Shown here piece after piece: positions 7,882-17,780 of a stretch of DNA of 64,000 nt. Made by a program: the position numbers and the translations under genes. Numbering within the stretch: the first letter of the stretch is position 1; every line of letters begins with the position of its first letter. Source of the stretch: VRUE01 sp035260485 (GTDB lineage Bacteria; Actinomycetota; Thermoleophilia; Solirubrobacterales; 70-9). The notes under the pieces were generated by a model. It ran no database searches. It was not told the DNA's origin and saw nothing but the letters and a program-made list of their open reading frames with translations. The DNA lies in assembly GCA_035260485.1 (NCBI GenBank), contig DATFVC010000055.1:1-64000 (forward strand), read 5' to 3'.

Positions 7882-9072
7882 ATGGCCGCCGACGAACGCA
7901 TCTCCCTGAGCGAGGCCTCGCGCCGCTCCGGCGTCTCGACGAGCACGCTGAAACGCTGGGCCACGGAAAAGGTCGTGCCGGTGCGGCGCGGCCGCTGGAG
8001 CGCCGCCGCCGCCGCGCAGGCGCGGGTCGTGGCGCGGATGCGGGAGCGTGGCCACTCGCTGGAGGAACTGAAGCGGGCGGGCCGCGAGGGCCGGCTCGCC
8101 TTCGGCTTCGTCGAGGATCTCTTTCCCAGCCCCGAGGAGCAGGTCACGGTGGAGCAAGTGGCGGCCGAGACCGGTCTCGAGCCCGAGCTGATCGAGCGCA
8201 TCCTCGTCATCCTCGGAACCCCGCTGGGCCAGGAGCGGCTGCTCAGCCCGGAGGACGTGAAAGCGCTGCGTCACTGCGCGCGGGTGCTGGTCGCGGGCTT
8301 CCCCCTCGTCGCCTTCCTGCAGCTGGTCCGGGTCTACGTCCAGTCGATGCGGCGGATCGCCGACGCCGAGGTGCGGCTCTTCCACCTCTACGTGCACGAG
8401 CCGCTGATCCGCGACGCGCTGCCCGAGCTCGAGATCGCCGAGGAGATGGGCGAGCTGGCCGCCGATATCCTGCCGCTGGCCGCGCCGCTGACGGACTACC
8501 TCCACACCCGCTACCTGCGCTACTTCACCGAACAGGATGTCGTCGGTCACATGGAGAGCGATCTAGACACGGCGGCGTCCCACCTCGGTCAGGTCCCGGT
8601 CACCCTCTGCTTCATCGACCTCACGGGCTTCACGCGCTACACGGAGGAGGCAGGCGACCTGGAGGCGCTCGACGTGGTCGAGAACTTCGTCGAAACGGTC
8701 GAGGCGACGCTGCCGCCGGAGGCGACGATCGTGAAGACGATCGGCGATGAGGTGATGGTCGTCTCACCCGAGCCGAGCTTTCTGACCGAGTGGGCGGTAG
8801 GCCTGCTCGACCGTTTCCCCGAGCGGCCGCGGCCACGGGTCGGGATCCACTACGCAAACGCGGTCTACCGCGACGGCGACTACTTCGGCACTCACGTCAA
8901 CCTGGTCCATCGCGTCGTCGACCGCGCCCAGGCCGGCGAGGTCCTGGTCACCGACGGCGTGACCGGCTCGCTCGAGGAACGCGGCCTGACCTGCGAGCCG
9001 ATCGGCGAGGTCAACCTGAAGGGCTTCCCCGTGGCGACCCCGCTCTATCTGGTGCGTCGAGCCTCGGACTGA
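7882..9072 (+). CDS. MerR-type HTH fused to class III adenylate/guanylate cyclase domain
   Basis: A 396-residue protein. Residues 1-70 are a MerR-like winged helix (ISLSEASRRSGVSTSTLKRW, RGHSLEELKR). A helical middle domain runs to about 230, followed by a C-terminal class III cyclase domain. The cyclase has both metal-binding aspartates: FIDLTGFTRY and KTIGDEVMVV. It ends in GEVNLKGFPVATPLYLV. It would make cyclic nucleotide or act as a nucleotide-sensing DNA-binding protein; the substrate-selecting residues are not clear. The ATG at 7882 is chosen because the HTH begins there; a longer frame overlaps the PII gene. It probably forms an operon with the PII gene. Confidence 0.85.
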   Translation: MAADERISLSEASRRSGVSTSTLKRWATEKVVPVRRGRWSAAAAAQARVVARMRERGHSLEELKRAGREGRLAFGFVEDLFPSPEEQVTVEQVAAETGLEPELIERILVILGTPLGQERLLSPEDVKALRHCARVLVAGFPLVAFLQLVRVYVQSMRRIADAEVRLFHLYVHEPLIRDALPELEIAEEMGELAADILPLAAPLTDYLHTRYLRYFTEQDVVGHMESDLDTAASHLGQVPVTLCFIDLTGFTRYTEEAGDLEALDVVENFVETVEATLPPEATIVKTIGDEVMVVSPEPSFLTEWAVGLLDRFPERPRPRVGIHYANAVYRDGDYFGTHVNLVHRVVDRAQAGEVLVTDGVTGSLEERGLTCEPIGEVNLKGFPVATPLYLVRRASD

Positions 9073-9096
9073 CTGTCCCCGCGCAACACTACGTCT

Positions 9097-10074
9097 ATGA
9101 CGTCCATGGAGAGCGAGGCGATGCTCGAGGCGGTGCGCGGGGCCGGCATGCTGCCGGCCGGGACGCCGCTGATCGCGATGCTCTCCGGGGGCAGGGACTC
9201 GGTTTGTCTGCTCGACCTCGCGGTGGAGCTGCTCGGGGCAGGCGAGGTGACCGCGGTACACGTCAACTATGGGCTGCGCGATGACTCGGGCGCTGACGAG
9301 GAGCATGGCGCGGCGCTCTGTGAGCGGCTCGGCGTGCGGCTCGAGATCGAGCGGCCGCGCCGTCCGGAGGGCTCCGGCAACCTGCAGGCCTGGGCACGCG
9401 ACACCCGCTACGCCGCGGCGGCGCGGCTGGCGCTGGAGGCGGACGCGTTGATCGCGACCGGGCACACCGCCGACGACCAGGTCGAGACGATCCTCTACCG
9501 GCTCGCCTCCTCGCCAAGCCGTCGCGCGCTGCTCGGGATGCGGCCGCGCGACGGCAAGCTGGTGCGGCCGCTGCTCGGCTTTACCCGCGAACAGACCACG
9601 ACCTACTGCGAAGAGCGGAGGCTGGCCTGGCGCGACGACCCGAGCAACGCCGAGACCGCCTATGCGCGCAACCGCGTCCGCCACGGCCTCGCCCGGGCGC
9701 TGGCCGATGTTCATCCCGCCGCCGCGCAGAACGTCCTGCGCACGGCCGAGCTCCTGCGCGACGAGGCGGAGGTGCTGGACGCGCTGGTTGCCGCCGAGCT
9801 CGACGGCTCGAACGGCTCGCCCCGCAACAGGATCGAGCTTGATCGCCTCGCCGAGCTGCCGCCGGCGCTGCGCCGCCTGATCGTCCAGAAGCTCGCCGAC
9901 CGCGCCGCCGGCCGCCCAGTAGCCGGCGCCGCCCGCCACGCCGAGGAGGTCGCCGCCCTGCGCCGCACCGGCACCGCGATGCTCGATCTGGGCGCCGGCG
10001 TCCGCGCAATCGCCGAACGCGGCACGCTGCGCGCCGAGCAGCAACCGCCGATGGGCCTAAAGCGGGACGCATAG
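9097..10074 (+). CDS. tilS: tRNA(Ile)-lysidine synthase
   Basis: A 325-residue N-type ATP pyrophosphatase. The PP-loop LSGGRDSVCLLDL, HVNYGLRDDSGADE, TGHTADDQVETILYRL and RNRVRHGL are diagnostic for TilS. It converts C34 of the CAU anticodon of tRNA-Ile to lysidine, allowing AUA decoding, and is essential in most bacteria. It is short at the C-terminus compared with E. coli TilS, like other actinobacterial forms. It starts 24 bp after the cyclase gene and its last codons run into a hairpin. It begins the conserved tilS-hpt-ftsH order. Confidence 0.93.
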   Translation: MTSMESEAMLEAVRGAGMLPAGTPLIAMLSGGRDSVCLLDLAVELLGAGEVTAVHVNYGLRDDSGADEEHGAALCERLGVRLEIERPRRPEGSGNLQAWARDTRYAAAARLALEADALIATGHTADDQVETILYRLASSPSRRALLGMRPRDGKLVRPLLGFTREQTTTYCEERRLAWRDDPSNAETAYARNRVRHGLARALADVHPAAAQNVLRTAELLRDEAEVLDALVAAELDGSNGSPRNRIELDRLAELPPALRRLIVQKLADRAAGRPVAGAARHAEEVAALRRTGTAMLDLGAGVRAIAERGTLRAEQQPPMGLKRDA

Positions 10075-10095
10075 GCTCGTTTTAGGCCCATCGGC
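10047..10095. repeat. Inverted repeat spanning the tilS stop codon (hairpin family B)
   Basis: Perfect 15-bp arms at 10047-10061 and 10081-10095. The 19-nt loop contains CATAGG and the tilS stop codon (10072-10074). The left arm encodes the last residues before the stop (PPMGLK). It lies between two co-directional genes, so it may attenuate, process or stabilise the tilS-hpt message. Confidence 0.75.
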
Positions 10096-10116
10096 TGTGG
10101 AAGACTGCGGCCGGTG

Positions 10117-10638
10117 ATGGATTCGATCGGCGAGACCCTTGTCTCCGGCGAGGACCTGCAGCGACGCGTCGCTGAGTTGGGCAGGCAGATCAGCAAGGAC
10201 TATGCGGGCCGCGACCTGTTCATGATCGGGGTGCTGAAGGGCGCGGTGATCTTCCTTGCCGACCTGATGCGCCATCTCGAGATCCCCTGCGAGATCGACT
10301 TCATGGCCGTCTCGAGCTACGGCTCACAGACGGACTCCTCGGGGGTGGTGCGGATTCTCAAGGACCTCGACGCCCCGATCGAAGGCCGGCACGTATTGAT
10401 CGTCGAGGACATCATCGACTCCGGACTCACCCTCCAGTACCTGATGCGCAATCTCAACGCCCGCGGTCCGGCATCGCTTGAGGCCTGCGCGCTGTTGACC
10501 AAGCCCGATCGCCTGCGAGTCGACCTCGAGCCCCGCTACGTCGGCTTCCGCATTGCGGACCGGTTTGCGATCGGCTACGGGTTGGATCATGCGCAGCGCT
10601 ACCGCAACCTCGACTACGTCGCTGCGTTGGACGACTAG
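10117..10638 (+). CDS. hpt: Hypoxanthine phosphoribosyltransferase
   Basis: A 173-residue type I PRTase. The PRPP-binding loop is HVLIVEDIIDSGLTLQYL, with the conserved acidic pair. Also present are VLKGAVIFLADLMRH, SSYGSQTDSSG (flexible loop) and YVGFRIADRFAIGYGLD. It salvages hypoxanthine and guanine to IMP and GMP using PRPP in the cytoplasm. The ATG at 10117 directly follows a GTG at 10114, and either could be used. The gene sits between tilS and ftsH, the classic conserved order. Confidence 0.93.
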   Translation: MDSIGETLVSGEDLQRRVAELGRQISKDYAGRDLFMIGVLKGAVIFLADLMRHLEIPCEIDFMAVSSYGSQTDSSGVVRILKDLDAPIEGRHVLIVEDIIDSGLTLQYLMRNLNARGPASLEACALLTKPDRLRVDLEPRYVGFRIADRFAIGYGLDHAQRYRNLDYVAALDD

Positions 10639-10704
10639 ATGATTGGGATTGATCAACCAATGCGGCCAGGCGCGGAAACCGCCCTGGTACGCTGAATTTT
10701 CCCT

Positions 10705-12657
<1,953 letters not shown>

Positions 12658-12663
12658 TCGGTA

Positions 12664-12790
12664 GAGGGCACCGGGGCTGTCTCGGCGGTGCCTAAATCCG
12701 CCTTCGGCGGATTAATTTGGTGTCCCTTCGGGACAGGGATCACTCCGCGGTGCCGGAGGGAGGCACCGGCGAGACAGCCCCGGTGCCCTC
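12664..12790. repeat. Long compound palindrome between ftsH and folP
   Basis: Perfect 21-bp outer arms at 12664-12684 and 12770-12790 continue inward as CGGTGCCT/AGGCACCG (12686-12693 and 12761-12768). Inside are two further hairpins: AATCCGCC-TTC-GGCGGATT near 12695-12713, and TGTCCC-TTC-GGGACA near 12721-12735. The RNA could fold as a multibranched cruciform. It fills the space from just after the ftsH stop to about 28 bp before the folP start. No coding sequence is seen in it. Confidence 0.8.
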
Positions 12791-12818
12791 CCCCCCGGTA
12801 GCTGGTGATACTTCGCAT

Positions 12819-13604
12819 ATGAATCCCAAGCTGATGGGCGTCGTCAACGTGACGCCAGATTCGTTTTCTGATGGTGGGCTCTACCTCGACGCGGATGCAG
12901 CTATCTCGCACGGGGAGGAACTTGCTGAGCAAGGTGCGGAGATTCTGGATGTGGGGGGGGAATCGACTCGGCCTGGGGCGGAGGAAGTCTCCGCCGAGGA
13001 GGAGTTGGCCCGGGTCGAGCCGGTGGTCGCGGGGCTGGCGCAGACGGCCACCGTCTCGATCGACACCTCGAAGGCCACGGTTGCGCGGGCGGCGCTCGAT
13101 GCCGGGGCCTCGATCGTCAACGACGTGAGCGCGCTGCGCCACGATCCCGAGATCGCGGCGCTCTGCGCCGAGCGCGGCGCCGGCTTGGTGCTGATGCACA
13201 TGCAGGGCGATCCGCGCACGATGCAGGAGAACCCTGTCTATGACGACGTGGTGGACGACGTCAAGGCGTTCCTTGCGGAAAGGCTGGAGGTGGCGGTCGC
13301 GGCGAGGGTGGCCGAGGAGCGGATCTGGCTCGACCCCGGGATCGGCTTCGGCAAGAGCCTCGACCACAACCTGGAGCTGCTGCGCCGGCTCGGTGAGCTG
13401 CGCGAGCTGGGGCGGCCGCTGGTCGTCGGCACGTCTCGCAAGAGCTTCCTCGGCAAGATCGACGGCTCCGAGGTGGACGACCGCCTCGGCGGCACGATCG
13501 CCTCGTCGATCCTTGCCGCCGCCGAGGGAGCCGACGTCCTCCGCGTCCACGACGTTGCCGAGGCCGCCCAGGCGGCCAAGGTCGCAAGGGCGATCCTCGG
13601 CTAG
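12819..13604 (+). CDS. folP: Dihydropteroate synthase
   Basis: A 261-residue TIM-barrel enzyme. It starts at the ATG giving MNPKLMGVVNVTPDSFSDGG, the signature of FolP. DVGGESTRPGA, VSIDTSK, IVNDVSAL, LMHMQGDPRTMQ, the pterin-binding DPGIGFGKSLDHN, and GTSRKSFLG follow. It joins 6-hydroxymethyl-dihydropterin pyrophosphate with p-aminobenzoate and is the sulfonamide target. The open frame extends upstream through the palindrome, but the domain begins at 12819. folB and folK follow closely, giving a folate operon. Confidence 0.95.
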   Translation: MNPKLMGVVNVTPDSFSDGGLYLDADAAISHGEELAEQGAEILDVGGESTRPGAEEVSAEEELARVEPVVAGLAQTATVSIDTSKATVARAALDAGASIVNDVSALRHDPEIAALCAERGAGLVLMHMQGDPRTMQENPVYDDVVDDVKAFLAERLEVAVAARVAEERIWLDPGIGFGKSLDHNLELLRRLGELRELGRPLVVGTSRKSFLGKIDGSEVDDRLGGTIASSILAAAEGADVLRVHDVAEAAQAAKVARAILG

Positions 13605-13615
13605 GTTTGCGACCT

Positions 13616-14041
13616 ATGGACGAGCCCAGCGGCAACGGAATCGAATCGCGGGTCGAGGTAGACCTGCGCAGCATCTCGATCTACACCCATCACGGTGTCA
13701 GCGACGCCGAGCAGGAGGTCGGCCAGCGGCTCGAGTTCGACCTCACCTTCGACGTGCCCGACTGCGACGCGGTTCTCACCGACAGGATCGAGGACACGAT
13801 CGACTACAGCGAGGTCTGCGACATCGTCGCCCTCGCCGCCACGGAGCGCAGCTACCGCACGCTCGAGCGGCTTGCCCAGGTCGTCGGCCAGCGGCTGATC
13901 GAGCGCTACGGCTGCGAGTCGGTGCGGGTTCGAGCCTCGAAGCCCGAGCCGCCGCTGCCCCTCTCGATCCAAGAGGTCGGCGTAGAGGTGACCCAAGAGC
14001 GCGGCGAGGAAGAGGACGAGGAGAACGGCGAGGAGTCCTAG
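13616..14041 (+). CDS. folB: Dihydroneopterin aldolase
   Basis: A 141-residue enzyme of the T-fold family. The N-terminal VDLRSISIYTHHGVSDAEQE carries the substrate-anchoring region, and FDLTFDVP, TIDYSEV and LIERYGCESVRVRASKPEPP follow. The Lys in ASKPEPP is the expected catalytic residue. It cleaves dihydroneopterin to hydroxymethyl-dihydropterin and glycolaldehyde. The C-terminus is an acidic tail (EEEDEENGEE). ATG at 13616 lies 11 bp after folP. A hairpin starts at its stop codon. Confidence 0.92.
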   Translation: MDEPSGNGIESRVEVDLRSISIYTHHGVSDAEQEVGQRLEFDLTFDVPDCDAVLTDRIEDTIDYSEVCDIVALAATERSYRTLERLAQVVGQRLIERYGCESVRVRASKPEPPLPLSIQEVGVEVTQERGEEEDEENGEES

Positions 14042-14090
14042 ACGTGCCGGGACTTGTGCACCCATATGGACGCCTAAGTCCCGGCACGTC
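14041..14090. repeat. Inverted repeat between folB and folK (hairpin family B)
   Basis: Perfect 15-bp arms (GACGTGCCGGGACTT at 14041-14055, complement at 14076-14090) with a 20-nt loop containing CCCATATGG. It exactly fills the gap between the folB stop and the folK TTG start, so the folK start codon directly abuts the right arm. The stem is nearly the same as that at 28530-28585. Confidence 0.8.
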
Positions 14091-14594
14091 TTGACGCGCG
14101 TCGGGTATCTGGGGCTCGGGTCCAACGTCGGCGACCGGGCCGCGCATCTGCGTGCGGCGATCTCGATGCTGGGCGAGCGTGGGGTGGAGGTGGAGGCCGC
14201 GTCCGCGGCTTACGAGACGGAGCCAGTCGGCGAGGTGCTGGACCAGCCCGACTTCCTCAACGCCGCGATCCGCATTCGCACTGAGCTGGCGCCCGAGGCG
14301 CTGCTCGAGCTTTGCAAGCAGGTCGAGGCCGAGCGCGGACGTGTCCTCGACGCTCCCCGCCACAGCCCCCGCCCCCTTGACGTCGACCTGCTCCTGCTCG
14401 GCGATCTGGAGCTCTCGACCGACTGCCTCACGCTGCCACACCCCGAGGTCACCGGTCGTCGCTTCGTCCTCGCCCCACTGCTGGAGTTGGATCCCAACCT
14501 GGCTCTCCCCAACGGTCGGCGGCTGGCCGATGCCCTCGCCGCCCTCGGTCCCGGCCAGCGAGCCGAGCGAGTATCCATCGAGCTCGATAGCTGA
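14091..14594 (+). CDS. folK: 2-amino-4-hydroxy-6-hydroxymethyldihydropteridine pyrophosphokinase
   Basis: A 167-residue HPPK. Motifs are VGYLGLGSNVGDR at the start, YETEPVG, DQPDFLNAAI and the metal-binding RPLDVDLLLLG (two Asp), then LPHPEVTGRRFVLAPLLE. It transfers pyrophosphate from ATP to hydroxymethyl-dihydropterin, the step before FolP. The start is a TTG immediately after the family-B hairpin with no clear ribosome-binding site, so translation may depend on folding of that hairpin or on coupling with folB. Confidence 0.93.
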   Translation: MTRVGYLGLGSNVGDRAAHLRAAISMLGERGVEVEAASAAYETEPVGEVLDQPDFLNAAIRIRTELAPEALLELCKQVEAERGRVLDAPRHSPRPLDVDLLLLGDLELSTDCLTLPHPEVTGRRFVLAPLLELDPNLALPNGRRLADALAALGPGQRAERVSIELDS

Positions 14595-14620
14595 TTTGAC
14601 CACACTCCAATGTGGTCAAA
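14595..14620. terminator. Bidirectional hairpin terminator
   Basis: Perfect 10-bp arms TTTGACCACA (14595-14604) and TGTGGTCAAA (14611-14620) with a 6-nt loop. It begins just after the folK stop and lies 16 bp from the end of the convergent GST-like gene. The AAA and TTT ends would give a short U-run in either direction. Confidence 0.75.
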
Positions 14621-14636
14621 CCCCGGAAGCGTTGCC

Positions 14637-15392
14637 TCAGGCCACGGTGGGCAAGCTGCGCAGCGCTTGAAGCCACGCTGGCGGCAGGACCGGCGGCGTC
14701 TTGCCGGGATAGCTTGGGACCAGGCGCTTGGCCAGCTCTCCGGCCGGACGAGACTCGATCGCCGGACGCAGGTCATCCAACGTCATCGCCAGCCTCAGGC
14801 TGGGGGCGATCTGGAAATCGGCGATATTCGGCTGCTCGCCCCCGATCACGCCGGCGGCAATCCAGTCGTCGATCTGCTGCAGCATTGCCGGCATCGCCGC
14901 CAGGCTGCCTCGGACGTTCTCGTCGGTTGCCTCGTTGAAGTGTGCAGAGGCTGCCACGATCGGTCCCGCGGTTTTCAGCGCCAGCCCGATTGGGATGCCG
15001 AGCTTGGCGCCCTCCGAGTAGCTGCGCAGCGGGGCCTTGTCCTTGCGCAGCGCCCACCAGAGGATCGCGCGAACCGGGGGCTGCAACTCCTGGTCGCCAA
15101 AGCGCTCCGCCTCCTCCACCGCCGCGCGCTGCTCCGGATCGGCTGGGAGCAGTGGCGGCTCTGCCTGAACGCGGTCAAGCTCACGGGCGATCTCGCCGGT
15201 CCCCTGGACCTTGCGGCCGTCGATCTTGATCGCCGGCACCGTATTGCGAGGAAAACCGAGGCCGCGCAGCACCCCCTTGGAGATCACCGGCATCAGGTCG
15301 GTGCGCTTGTACGGAATGCCCTTGGTCTCCAGCATCAGCCGTGCCGCCATCGAAGGATGGGAACCGGGGATGACGTAGAGCCGCGCCTCCAT
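14637..15392 (-). CDS. Glutathione S-transferase-like (thioredoxin-fold) protein
   Basis: A 251-residue protein. The N-terminal thioredoxin-like domain begins MEARLYVIPGSHPSMAARLML and has the cis-Pro segment NTVPAIKIDGRKVQGTGEI. An all-helical C-terminal domain contains EQPNIADFQIAPSLR, the usual GST N-capping region. A catalytic Cys/Ser/Tyr is not obvious; a Ser in GSHPS is the best candidate. Most actinobacteria use mycothiol rather than glutathione, so the thiol partner is uncertain. It is divergent from coaX (24 bp between starts) and breaks the otherwise conserved housekeeping order. Confidence 0.75.
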   Translation of the reverse strand: MEARLYVIPGSHPSMAARLMLETKGIPYKRTDLMPVISKGVLRGLGFPRNTVPAIKIDGRKVQGTGEIARELDRVQAEPPLLPADPEQRAAVEEAERFGDQELQPPVRAILWWALRKDKAPLRSYSEGAKLGIPIGLALKTAGPIVAASAHFNEATDENVRGSLAAMPAMLQQIDDWIAAGVIGGEQPNIADFQIAPSLRLAMTLDDLRPAIESRPAGELAKRLVPSYPGKTPPVLPPAWLQALRSLPTVA

Positions 15393-15416
15393 GGCGAGCC
15401 ATCATAATCCTCCGCC

Positions 15417-16178
15417 GTGCTGCTCGCAGTCGATGTCGGCAATACCCAGACCCACCTCGGCGCCTTCGACGGCGAACGGTTGGTCGAGCACTGGCGCTTT
15501 CAGACCCGCGCCGGGGCGACCGGCGACGAGCTGGCCGAGCGGATCGCCGGCATGCTCGCGCTCAGCGGAATCGGCCTCGACGATCTCGACGCCGTCTGTG
15601 TCTCCTCGGTCGTGCCGCCGCTCGGCACCCAGTACGAACAACTCACCGAGCGCTATATGAGCGCCACCTGCCTGGCGGTCGGGCCTGGGGTGAAGACCGG
15701 GATGCCGATCCGCATCGACAACCCACTCGAGGTCGGCGCCGACCGTCTCGTCAATGCGGTTGCCGCCTACGAGCGTTTCAAGACCGCCTGCGTCGTCGTC
15801 GACTTCGGCACCGGGATCAACTTCGACGCGGTCTCCGAGGCAGGCGAATATCTGGGCGGGGCGATCGCGCCGGGGCTGGAGATCTCTCTGACTGCACTGG
15901 TTGAACGAGCGGCCCGCATCGGCCGCATCGACCTCGAGGAGCCCGAGACGGCGATCGGCCGTTCCAGCCGGGCCGCGATCCAGTCAGGTGTCGTCTTCGG
16001 CTTCGCTGGCCTGATCGACGGCGTCGTGCGTCGCATCGAGGACGAACTTGGCGAGCCGCGGCTGCTTGCTACCGGCGGCCTCGCCGCCGCGATCGTCCCC
16101 TTCACCGAGACGATCGACGAGGTCGACGAGATGCTTACGCTCAAGGGCCTACGGTTGATCTATGAGAGAAACGCATGA
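15417..16178 (+). CDS. coaX: Type III pantothenate kinase
   Basis: A 253-residue ASKHA-fold kinase. MLLAVDVGNTQTHLGAFDGE carries the ATP phosphate loop. SSVVPPL, the pantothenate/catalytic PLEVGADRLVNAVAA, VVDFGTGINFDAV and GGAIAPGLEIS follow. It does the first step of CoA synthesis. The second phosphate motif reads FGTGINFD where FGTATTFD is usual, a small change worth noting. The start is a GTG at 15417. The dus gene overlaps its 3' end by 17 bp. Confidence 0.9.
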   Translation: MLLAVDVGNTQTHLGAFDGERLVEHWRFQTRAGATGDELAERIAGMLALSGIGLDDLDAVCVSSVVPPLGTQYEQLTERYMSATCLAVGPGVKTGMPIRIDNPLEVGADRLVNAVAAYERFKTACVVVDFGTGINFDAVSEAGEYLGGAIAPGLEISLTALVERAARIGRIDLEEPETAIGRSSRAAIQSGVVFGFAGLIDGVVRRIEDELGEPRLLATGGLAAAIVPFTETIDEVDEMLTLKGLRLIYERNA

Positions 16179-17166
16179 GCTGACCGATCCGTTCGCGATT
16201 GGCGGGGTGCAAATCGCCAATCGCGTCCTGCTGGCGCCGCTGGCGGGGATCGGCAACTGGTTCGTCCGCCTGCAGGCGAAGCGGCACGGGGCTGGGCTCG
16301 CGGTCTCGGAGATGATCTCCAGCTTCGGCCTGCACTACCGCAACGAGCGCACCCTGCGCGAGCTGATGCGGATCCACCCCGACGAGCACCCCGTCTCGGT
16401 TCAGCTCTTCGGCCACGACCCTGAGGTGATGCGCTCCGGCGCCGCGATCGCCGCCGAGGCGGGCGCCGATCTGATCGACATCAACATGGGCTGCCCGGTG
16501 CGCAAGGTGCGCAAGACCGGCGCCGGGGTAGAGCTCCTCGCTGATCCCGGGCTGGCCCTCGCCTTGCTCCGCGGCGCGATCGAGGGCAGCGGGCTGCCGG
16601 TCACGGTGAAGCTGCGCTCGGGGCTGCGGCCCGGCGACCATTCCGGCTTCGAGCTCGCCGTTCGCCTTGCCGAGGAGGGTGGCGCGGCGGCGATCGGCTT
16701 CCACCCACGCGCCGCGACCACCAAGCACAAGGGCAATCCCGACTATGAGCTCACCCGCGAGCTGGTCGAGCGGATCGAGGCGCCGGTGATCGTCTCCGGC
16801 GGCCTCGACAGCGTCGACTCGGTGCGCCGCGCCTACCGCGAGTCCGGCGCCGACGCGGTGATGCTCGCCCGCGGCTCACTCGGCAACCCGTGGCTGTTCG
16901 AGGAACTGACCGGGCGCCGCACGGAGCCTCCCTCGCGCGAGGAGGTGGTCGCCGAGCTGCTCTGGACAGTCGACCGGGCCGAGGAGCACCTCGGAACGAA
17001 GCGGGCGTCCCGTTATCTGCGCAAGTTCTACCCCTGGTACGTCGAAGCTCTCGGCGCCTCGGTCGAGGTTGCGGAGGAGCTTCAACGCAGCGCCGACCTG
17101 CCTCGAGCGAGAGAGTTGATTGCCGCCCAAATTCCTCTGAGTGCCGGGCTGACGGCCTCGCTATAA
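16162..17166 (+). CDS. dusB: tRNA-dihydrouridine synthase (DusB type)
   Basis: A 334-residue FMN TIM-barrel protein. LLAPLAGIGNWFVR, the catalytic Cys in NMGCPVRKVRKTGAG, VTVKLRSGLRPGD, GFHPRAAT and MLARGSLGNPWLF match bacterial Dus enzymes that reduce uridines in the tRNA D-loop. It overlaps coaX by 17 bp, suggesting translational coupling. The yacF/dusB position upstream of lysS matches B. subtilis. The C-terminal helical tRNA-binding domain is present. Confidence 0.9.
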   Translation: MRETHELTDPFAIGGVQIANRVLLAPLAGIGNWFVRLQAKRHGAGLAVSEMISSFGLHYRNERTLRELMRIHPDEHPVSVQLFGHDPEVMRSGAAIAAEAGADLIDINMGCPVRKVRKTGAGVELLADPGLALALLRGAIEGSGLPVTVKLRSGLRPGDHSGFELAVRLAEEGGAAAIGFHPRAATTKHKGNPDYELTRELVERIEAPVIVSGGLDSVDSVRRAYRESGADAVMLARGSLGNPWLFEELTGRRTEPPSREEVVAELLWTVDRAEEHLGTKRASRYLRKFYPWYVEALGASVEVAEELQRSADLPRARELIAAQIPLSAGLTASL

Positions 17167-17277
17167 TCCCGCGACTTCTGGCCCTGGTGTTGGCGTGCGC
17201 AAGCCGTCGCACCCGGGCGTTTTTGGTCTCAGGGCCGAACTCCAACTTTCCACCAGCAAAAGCGAGGTCAGCGCAAA

Positions 17278-17757
17278 GTGACTCGTCAAGCCGTAATCAC
17301 CCCGGAAGGGCTCGAGAAGCTCAAAGAGGAAATCGAGTACCTGTCGACCGCCAAACGGCGCGAGGTTGCGGAACGCATCAAGGAGGCCCGCGAGTTCGGC
17401 GACATCTCCGAGAACGCCGAGTACGACGACGCCAAGAACGAGCAGGCGCTGGTGGAGGGCCGGATCGCCCAGCTCGAAGAGCGGCTGCGGCGCGCCACCG
17501 TGATCGACGAGAAGGATGTCGATACCGACGAGGTCAGCTTCGGCTCGGTCGTCCACGTCAAAGACCAGAAGACCGGCGACTCGCAGAAATTCCAGATCGT
17601 CGGCTCGACCGAGGCGAACCCGCTGGAGCACAAACTCTCCAACGAGTCGCCGATCGGAAAAGCGCTGCTCGGCCACAAACGCAACGACATGGTCACCGTC
17701 GAGGTGCCGCGAGGGCCGAAGAAGAAACTGAAAATCACCAAGATTGAGTCGGCCTAG
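17278..17757 (+). CDS. greA: Transcription elongation factor GreA
   Basis: A 159-residue protein. An N-terminal coiled coil (ITPEGLEKLKEEIEYL, RREVAERIKEAREFGDISENAEYDDAK) carries the acidic tip residues (GDISENAEYD) that stimulate RNA polymerase cleavage of backtracked RNA. The FKBP-like C-terminal domain ends in SPIGKALLGHKRNDMVTVEVP. The start is a GTG at 17278. A perfect TATAAT lies at 17162-17167, just upstream in the 111-bp gap after dusB, and could be a -10 box, though I see no good -35 at 16-18 bp. Confidence 0.95.
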   Translation: MTRQAVITPEGLEKLKEEIEYLSTAKRREVAERIKEAREFGDISENAEYDDAKNEQALVEGRIAQLEERLRRATVIDEKDVDTDEVSFGSVVHVKDQKTGDSQKFQIVGSTEANPLEHKLSNESPIGKALLGHKRNDMVTVEVPRGPKKKLKITKIESA

Positions 17758-17780
17758 CGGCCGATAGGCTCGCGTCCGCA

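Noticed and set aside
12717..12818. Longer N-terminus for folP through the palindrome
   Set aside because: FolP normally starts at the MGVVNVTPDSF segment; the extra part is encoded by the palindrome.
17149..17167. Promoter CTGACG with TATAAT for greA
   Set aside because: The spacing is only 7 bp. TATAAT alone is noted under greA.
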